This document shows, piece after piece, positions 60,018 through 64,000 of a DNA stretch of 64,000 nt. The number at the start of each line of letters is the position of its first letter. Within the stretch, counting starts at the first letter, position 1. A program made the translations under genes and the position numbers. Source of the stretch: CBDHDJ01 sp965261645 (lineage in GTDB: Bacteria > Pseudomonadota > Alphaproteobacteria > SHVV01); the NCBI GenBank assembly GCA_965261645.1, contig CBDHDJ010000003.1, positions 1 to 64,000 on the forward strand. Reading direction: 5' to 3'. The notes beneath the pieces were generated by a model. It did not search any database. It saw only the letters and a program-made list of their open reading frames with translations, and was not told where the DNA came from.

Positions 60018-61184
60018 TCATACCGGTAGCCTAACCGTGACCAAGGCCTGCGCGGCAATTCCCTCGCCGCGGCCGGTGAATCCGAGCTTCTCGGTCGTCG
60101 TAGCCTTGACGCTGACGCGGTCCTCCTCGAGGCCGAGGAGGACCGCGATGCTGGCCACCATGGCGGCGCGATGCGGGGCGAGCTTGGGGGCCTCGCAGAT
60201 CAGCGTGAGATCGACATGGGTGATCCGACCCTGGCGCGCGGCGATCAACCCGGCGGCGTGCTCGACGAACTGCCCTGAATCGGCGCCGGCCCATTCTGGC
60301 TCGTCGGGCGGAAAATGCGCGCCAATATCGCCCGCGCCGATCGCTCCCAGCAGCGCATCTGCAAGAGCGTGCAGGCCGACATCGGCATCGGAATGGCCGC
60401 TCAGGGTTTTGTCGAAAGGAATATCGACACCGCACAGGCGAACCACGCCATCGAGGCTCGGGTTCGGCCCGAAGCGATGGGTATCGAAGCCGCTCGCACA
60501 ACGGACATCGCCCAGGTGACCCAGAAGCATCCGCTCGGCGCGCGCAAGATCATGGGGCGTCGTGATCTTCAGGTTGTCCTCCGAGCCGGCCACGATATCG
60601 ACGGCGATGCCGGCGCGCTCGGCCACTTCGGCATCGTCGCCTAGTCCGCTGGCCGTGGCGGCTGTGCGATGGGCGTCGAGGATGGTCTGGAAATCGAATC
60701 CTTGCGGTGTCTGGGCGCGCCAGAACTCGTGTCGATCGAGGCTTGCTGCGATGCGGCCGTCCTCTGAACGCTTGAGCGAATCCACCATCGGCACCGCGGC
60801 GATCACCGCCGGCGCCTCATCGAGCGCCGTCACGACGCGCTGGATGAGAGCGGCGTCGGGAAACGGCCGGGCGCCGTCATGAATGAGCACTTTGCCGGGG
60901 TGGCGCTCGATCAGGCTTTCGAGACCGGCGCGGACCGAATCCTGGCGGCTCGTGCCACCGGGCACCGGATCGAGGAGGTCGAGACCATGCGCCGCCTCGT
61001 CATAGGCGGACCGGTCGCCGGGGTGAATCACCGCGCGGACACAATCGATGGCCGGGTGGCGCACAAATGCGTGCAGACTATGGCGCAGGAGCGGCACACC
61101 CCCGAGCGGCAGATACGCTTTGGGGGATGGCGGCGCCATGCGCTCTCCACGGCCCGCGGCGACGATGACAGCTGCGGTGGTCAC
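60018..61184 (-). CDS. ispDF: Bifunctional IspD/IspF (MEP pathway)
   Basis: 388 residues joining two enzymes of isoprenoid synthesis: IspD (about 1-225), which makes CDP-methylerythritol, and IspF (about 230-388), which makes the cyclodiphosphate. IspD shows AVIVAAGRGERMAPPSPKAYLPLGG and HDGARPFP; IspF shows GFDTHRFG, LSGHSDADVGLHALADALLGA and VKATTTEKLGFTGRGEGIAAQ. The fusion is common in alphaproteobacteria and epsilonproteobacteria. It lies 17 nt before pgpA. Confidence 0.97.
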   Translation of the reverse strand: MTTAAVIVAAGRGERMAPPSPKAYLPLGGVPLLRHSLHAFVRHPAIDCVRAVIHPGDRSAYDEAAHGLDLLDPVPGGTSRQDSVRAGLESLIERHPGKVLIHDGARPFPDAALIQRVVTALDEAPAVIAAVPMVDSLKRSEDGRIAASLDRHEFWRAQTPQGFDFQTILDAHRTAATASGLGDDAEVAERAGIAVDIVAGSEDNLKITTPHDLARAERMLLGHLGDVRCASGFDTHRFGPNPSLDGVVRLCGVDIPFDKTLSGHSDADVGLHALADALLGAIGAGDIGAHFPPDEPEWAGADSGQFVEHAAGLIAARQGRITHVDLTLICEAPKLAPHRAAMVASIAVLLGLEEDRVSVKATTTEKLGFTGRGEGIAAQALVTVRLPV

Positions 61185-61376
61185 GGCGATCGCTTCCGTC
61201 TGATCAGGTCGAAGTAGGCATTCTTACGTGCTCACGCGCCGAATCGCGAGCCCCATTGTTGTTTCGTAGCGCGAGGTGTCCTACTATTGCCCATATTTTC
61301 AGCACAAAGTTTCTTTGCCTAAAATTTACTCAATCGACAGCGGAACAATACCCGTTTCTAGGAGTTCCAGCGCCCG

Positions 61377-62363
61377 ATGACCCTCAGAATAGGCCCGATC
61401 GAGCTGCGGGATCCCGTCATTCTCGCGCCAATGTCAGGCGTGACCGACTTGCCTTTTCGCCGGCTGGTCAAACGTCTGGGCGCCGGCCTCGTGGTGTCGG
61501 AGATGATCGCCAGCCAGTCGATGATCCGGCAGACGCGCCAGTCCCTCAAGATGGCCGAAAGCGCGGTCGAGGAACAACCCATGGCCGTGCAACTCGCCGG
61601 CTGCGAGCCCGATGTCATGGCGGAGGCGGCAAAACTCAACGAAGACCGCGGCGCCGCTCTCATCGACATCAACTTCGGCTGTCCGGCCAAGAAAGTGGTG
61701 AACGGCTATTCCGGCTCGGCGCTCATGCGCGAAGAGGACAAAGCGGCGCGAATCCTCGAGGCGGTGGTGCAGGCGGTACGCGTGCCGGTGACCCTCAAGA
61801 TGCGCACCGGTTGGGACGAGCAGAGCCGCAACGCGCCGACCATTGCGCGGCTCGCCGAGGCCAGCGGGATCCGCATGATCACCGTCCACGGGCGAACTCG
61901 CTGCCAGTTCTATAAAGGGCGTTCTGATTGGGCGTTCGTCCGCCGGATCAAGGAGGCGGTGAACATCCCGGTCATCGTCAATGGCGACATCGCCTCGCTC
62001 GACGACGTGACGGACGCCATGACCAAATCGGGTGCCGATGGGATCATGATCGGACGGGCATGTTACGGCCGGCCCTGGTTTCTCAGGCAAGTCATTCACT
62101 TCCTGCGCAACGGCGAGCGGCTCTCCGATCCACCCCTCGCCGAGCGTCGGGAGCTCGTGGCGGCCCATTACGACGACATGCTCGCGCACTACGGCACGGA
62201 CGTCGGTGTTCGTGTCGCCCGCAAGCATCTCGCGTGGTACGCCAAGGCGCTGCCCAACGCCGCGGCGTTCCGCGACGCGGTGAACCACACGGCCGATCCC
62301 GAGCAGGTCAAGGCGCACATGCGCAGCTTCTTCGGCGGCGTGCTCGATGCGGAAGCGGCGTGA
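61377..62363 (+). CDS. dusB: tRNA-dihydrouridine synthase DusB
   Basis: FMN enzyme that reduces uridines in tRNA, 328 residues. ILAPMSGVTDLPFRRL is the FMN-binding start, IDINFGCPAKKVVNGYSGSAL has the catalytic cysteine, and TVHGRTRCQFYKG and VIVNGDIASLDD follow. AGGAG is about 12 nt upstream, a long spacing. It overlaps ntrB by a single base (TGATG), the nifR3-ntrB-ntrC order known from alphaproteobacteria. Confidence 0.95.
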   Translation: MTLRIGPIELRDPVILAPMSGVTDLPFRRLVKRLGAGLVVSEMIASQSMIRQTRQSLKMAESAVEEQPMAVQLAGCEPDVMAEAAKLNEDRGAALIDINFGCPAKKVVNGYSGSALMREEDKAARILEAVVQAVRVPVTLKMRTGWDEQSRNAPTIARLAEASGIRMITVHGRTRCQFYKGRSDWAFVRRIKEAVNIPVIVNGDIASLDDVTDAMTKSGADGIMIGRACYGRPWFLRQVIHFLRNGERLSDPPLAERRELVAAHYDDMLAHYGTDVGVRVARKHLAWYAKALPNAAAFRDAVNHTADPEQVKAHMRSFFGGVLDAEAA

Positions 62364-63478
62364 TGGCGGAACTCGCTGAATGGGGCGGCGCCGAAGCGAG
62401 CGATCGCCTCGATGCCGCGAGCTTGCTCACCGCCTTGCCGCTACCGGTTCTGGTGATCGACGGGCGGGATCGCATCCTGTTCGCCAATCCGGCCTGCGAG
62501 CAGTTTTTCGGGGCCAGCACGCGGACTCTGGCCGAACGCGCCCTGGCCGAGCTCGTCGCTCCGGACGCCCCCCTCCTGTCACTGGTTGCCCAGATGCGTG
62601 CGCGAGAGGGCGTGCTGCTCGACTACGGCGTTGAAGTGAGCGGCCCCCGTTTCGGGACTCGGCTGGTCAATGTGCAGCTGGCGCCGCTCGGGGATGCGCC
62701 GGATCACATCGTGATCTCATTCGACGAATTGACGACGGCGCGGCGCATGAATCGTCAACTGAGCCACCGCGGTGCCGCGCGCTCGGTGACTGGCATGGCG
62801 GCGTTACTGGCGCATGAAATCAAGAATCCGCTTTCGGGCATTCGCGGCGCCGCCCAGCTCCTCGAGCGCAACGCCGGCGCGAGGGACCGGCCATTGGCCC
62901 GGCTCATTCGCGACGAGACCGATCGCATTTGCGCCTTGGTTGACCGCATGGAAATGTTTACCGGCCGGCCGCTGACGCGCGAGCCGGTCAATATCCATCA
63001 GGTTCTGGAGCATGTGCGGGCCATCGCCCGGACGGGCTTTGCTTCGGGGGTCGCGTTCGAGGAGCACTATGATCCCTCGCTGCCGCCCGCCTATGGCGAC
63101 CGCGATCAGCTTATTCAGGTCTTCCTCAATCTGGTGAAGAACGCCGCCGAAGCGATGCCGGAAGGGCAAGGCGTAATCGCGCTGACGACGGGCTTCCGCC
63201 ACGGCATGTGGCTCGAAGCCCCGGCCAGCGGTGAACGCGTTCACCTGCCGCTGGAGATCGGCGTGCGTGACGACGGCCCCGGCATTCCAGAGGACGTTCG
63301 CACCCATCTGTTCGATCCGTTCGTGACGACGAGGGTCCAGGGGTCGGGATTGGGCCTCGCCCTCGTCGGGAAAATCATCGGCGAACACAGCGGCATCATC
63401 GAGTTCGACTCGGAACCGGGGCGGACCGAGTTCCGTGTCCGCTTGCCGGTTCACGAGGCCGGCCATGAGCTTGACTGA
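62363..63478 (+). CDS. ntrB: Nitrogen regulation histidine kinase NtrB
   Basis: Cytoplasmic sensor kinase that, with PII, sets the phosphorylation of NtrC. 371 residues: a PAS domain (about 30-125), the phospho-acceptor histidine in LLAHEIKNPLSGIRGAAQLL, and the ATP-binding N, G1 and G2 boxes (LNLVKNAAEAMP, VRDDGPGIPEDV, GSGLGLALVGKIIGEH). It has no membrane segment. It overlaps ntrC by 14 nt. Confidence 0.96.
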   Translation: MAELAEWGGAEASDRLDAASLLTALPLPVLVIDGRDRILFANPACEQFFGASTRTLAERALAELVAPDAPLLSLVAQMRAREGVLLDYGVEVSGPRFGTRLVNVQLAPLGDAPDHIVISFDELTTARRMNRQLSHRGAARSVTGMAALLAHEIKNPLSGIRGAAQLLERNAGARDRPLARLIRDETDRICALVDRMEMFTGRPLTREPVNIHQVLEHVRAIARTGFASGVAFEEHYDPSLPPAYGDRDQLIQVFLNLVKNAAEAMPEGQGVIALTTGFRHGMWLEAPASGERVHLPLEIGVRDDGPGIPEDVRTHLFDPFVTTRVQGSGLGLALVGKIIGEHSGIIEFDSEPGRTEFRVRLPVHEAGHELD

Positions 63479-64000
63479 TCGGGCCGGGCCGAGCGCCACC
63501 ATCCTGATCGCGGATGACGATCAGAGCATCCGCACCGTGCTCGATCACGCCCTCGGACGCATCGGTTACGACGTCCGTAGCACCGAAAGCGCCGCCACGC
63601 TGTGGCAATGGGTTTCGGAAGGGGAGGGTGATCTCGTGGTCACCGACGTGGTCATGCCCGACGGGGATGGACTCGATCTCCTGGAGCGCATCAAGAAGAT
63701 CCGCCCGGAACTCCCAATTGTCGTGATGACGGCGCAGAAAACGCTGCTCACGGCGATCCGGGCGGCCGAGCGCGGCGCGTACGAGTATCTGCCCAAGCCG
63801 TTCGATCTCGATGATTTGGCAGCCGTCATCAAGCGCTCGCTGGATGAGCGGGAAAGGGACGGCAGCGAGGTCGTGCCCCTACCGGCGCCCGAGGATGCGC
63901 TGCCGCTTATCGGTCATTCACCGGCCATGCAGGACGTCTACCTCGTCATCGCCCGGCTCGCGGTGACGGAGCTCACGGTCCTCATCACTGGAGAATCGGG
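63465..64000 (+). CDS. ntrC: Nitrogen regulation response regulator NtrC (cut by window end)
   Basis: The first 178 codons. A receiver domain (TILIADDDQSIRTVLD, the phosphorylated aspartate in VVTDVVMPDGDG, and LPKPFDLDDL) is followed by the start of the sigma-54 AAA+ domain (LIGHSPAMQDVY, and ITGES just at the window edge, the beginning of Walker A). It starts inside the end of ntrB. Confidence 0.96.
   Translation, partial: MSLTDRAGPSATILIADDDQSIRTVLDHALGRIGYDVRSTESAATLWQWVSEGEGDLVVTDVVMPDGDGLDLLERIKKIRPELPIVVMTAQKTLLTAIRAAERGAYEYLPKPFDLDDLAAVIKRSLDERERDGSEVVPLPAPEDALPLIGHSPAMQDVYLVIARLAVTELTVLITGES

Noticed and set aside
1..64000. CRISPR arrays, rRNA and tRNA genes
   Set aside because: No regularly spaced repeats and no rRNA sequence were seen; I noticed no tRNA cloverleaf, although a tRNA could be missed by eye.

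Overview
The right third of the window (42.6-64 kb) carries a dense block of alphaproteobacterial housekeeping genes: secG-pyrG-kdsA-eno-ftsB, pdhA-pdhB-pdhC-lpdA-lipA, a RatA/Coq10-like gene, pncC(cinA)-pgpA-ispDF, and dusB-ntrB-ntrC. The gene content, a pyruvate dehydrogenase E1-beta with its own lipoyl domain, the fused IspDF and the dusB-ntrBC overlap all suggest a Gram-negative alphaproteobacterium, probably Rhodospirillales-like (inference). The load of insertion sequences (IS) suggests a genome in an IS-expansion phase, for example a host-associated lineage (inference).

Layout. 0-14.6 kb is a nest of mobile elements. Two different IS110-family transposase genes (one on each strand) are each split at the same conserved codon by a 2.59-kb element encoding a large serine recombinase, a DUF5372-like protein, a small ORF and a helix-turn-helix protein. 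The two copies lie in opposite orientation. They are themselves split by an IS3 element (copy 1) and an IS256 element (copy 2), and the first IS110 gene is also split by an IS21. 14.9-19.9 kb is an apparently intact branched-chain amino-acid type ABC transporter operon (substrate-binding protein, LivG, LivF, LivH, LivM) with an IS5 about 120 bp upstream. 20-32.4 kb is a second IS nest (IS5, IS1182, three IS3 types, a second IS21 with a chimeric istB, IS1182 and IS256 remnants, an intact IS256). 32.4-41.3 kb holds remnants and cargo: an integrase scrap, a HisC-like aminotransferase, a HigA scrap, a second IS1182, Mu-like tail gene remnants, a tyrosine integrase and a copper-type P1B ATPase. An inverted second IS3 copy separates this from the core genome.

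How the genes work together. The core block links triose-phosphate isomerase and enolase to the pyruvate dehydrogenase complex with its own lipoyl supply (lipA), CTP and KDO-8-P synthesis, protein export and folding (secG, a PpiD-like foldase), isoprenoid and phospholipid synthesis (ispDF, pgpA), and nitrogen control (ntrBC).

The strongest candidate for something little described is the serine-recombinase element that uses IS110 transposase genes as its landing site. Choosing a GT dinucleotide as the crossover restores both interrupted IS110 reading frames. All identifications come from reading the sequence; no database search was run.
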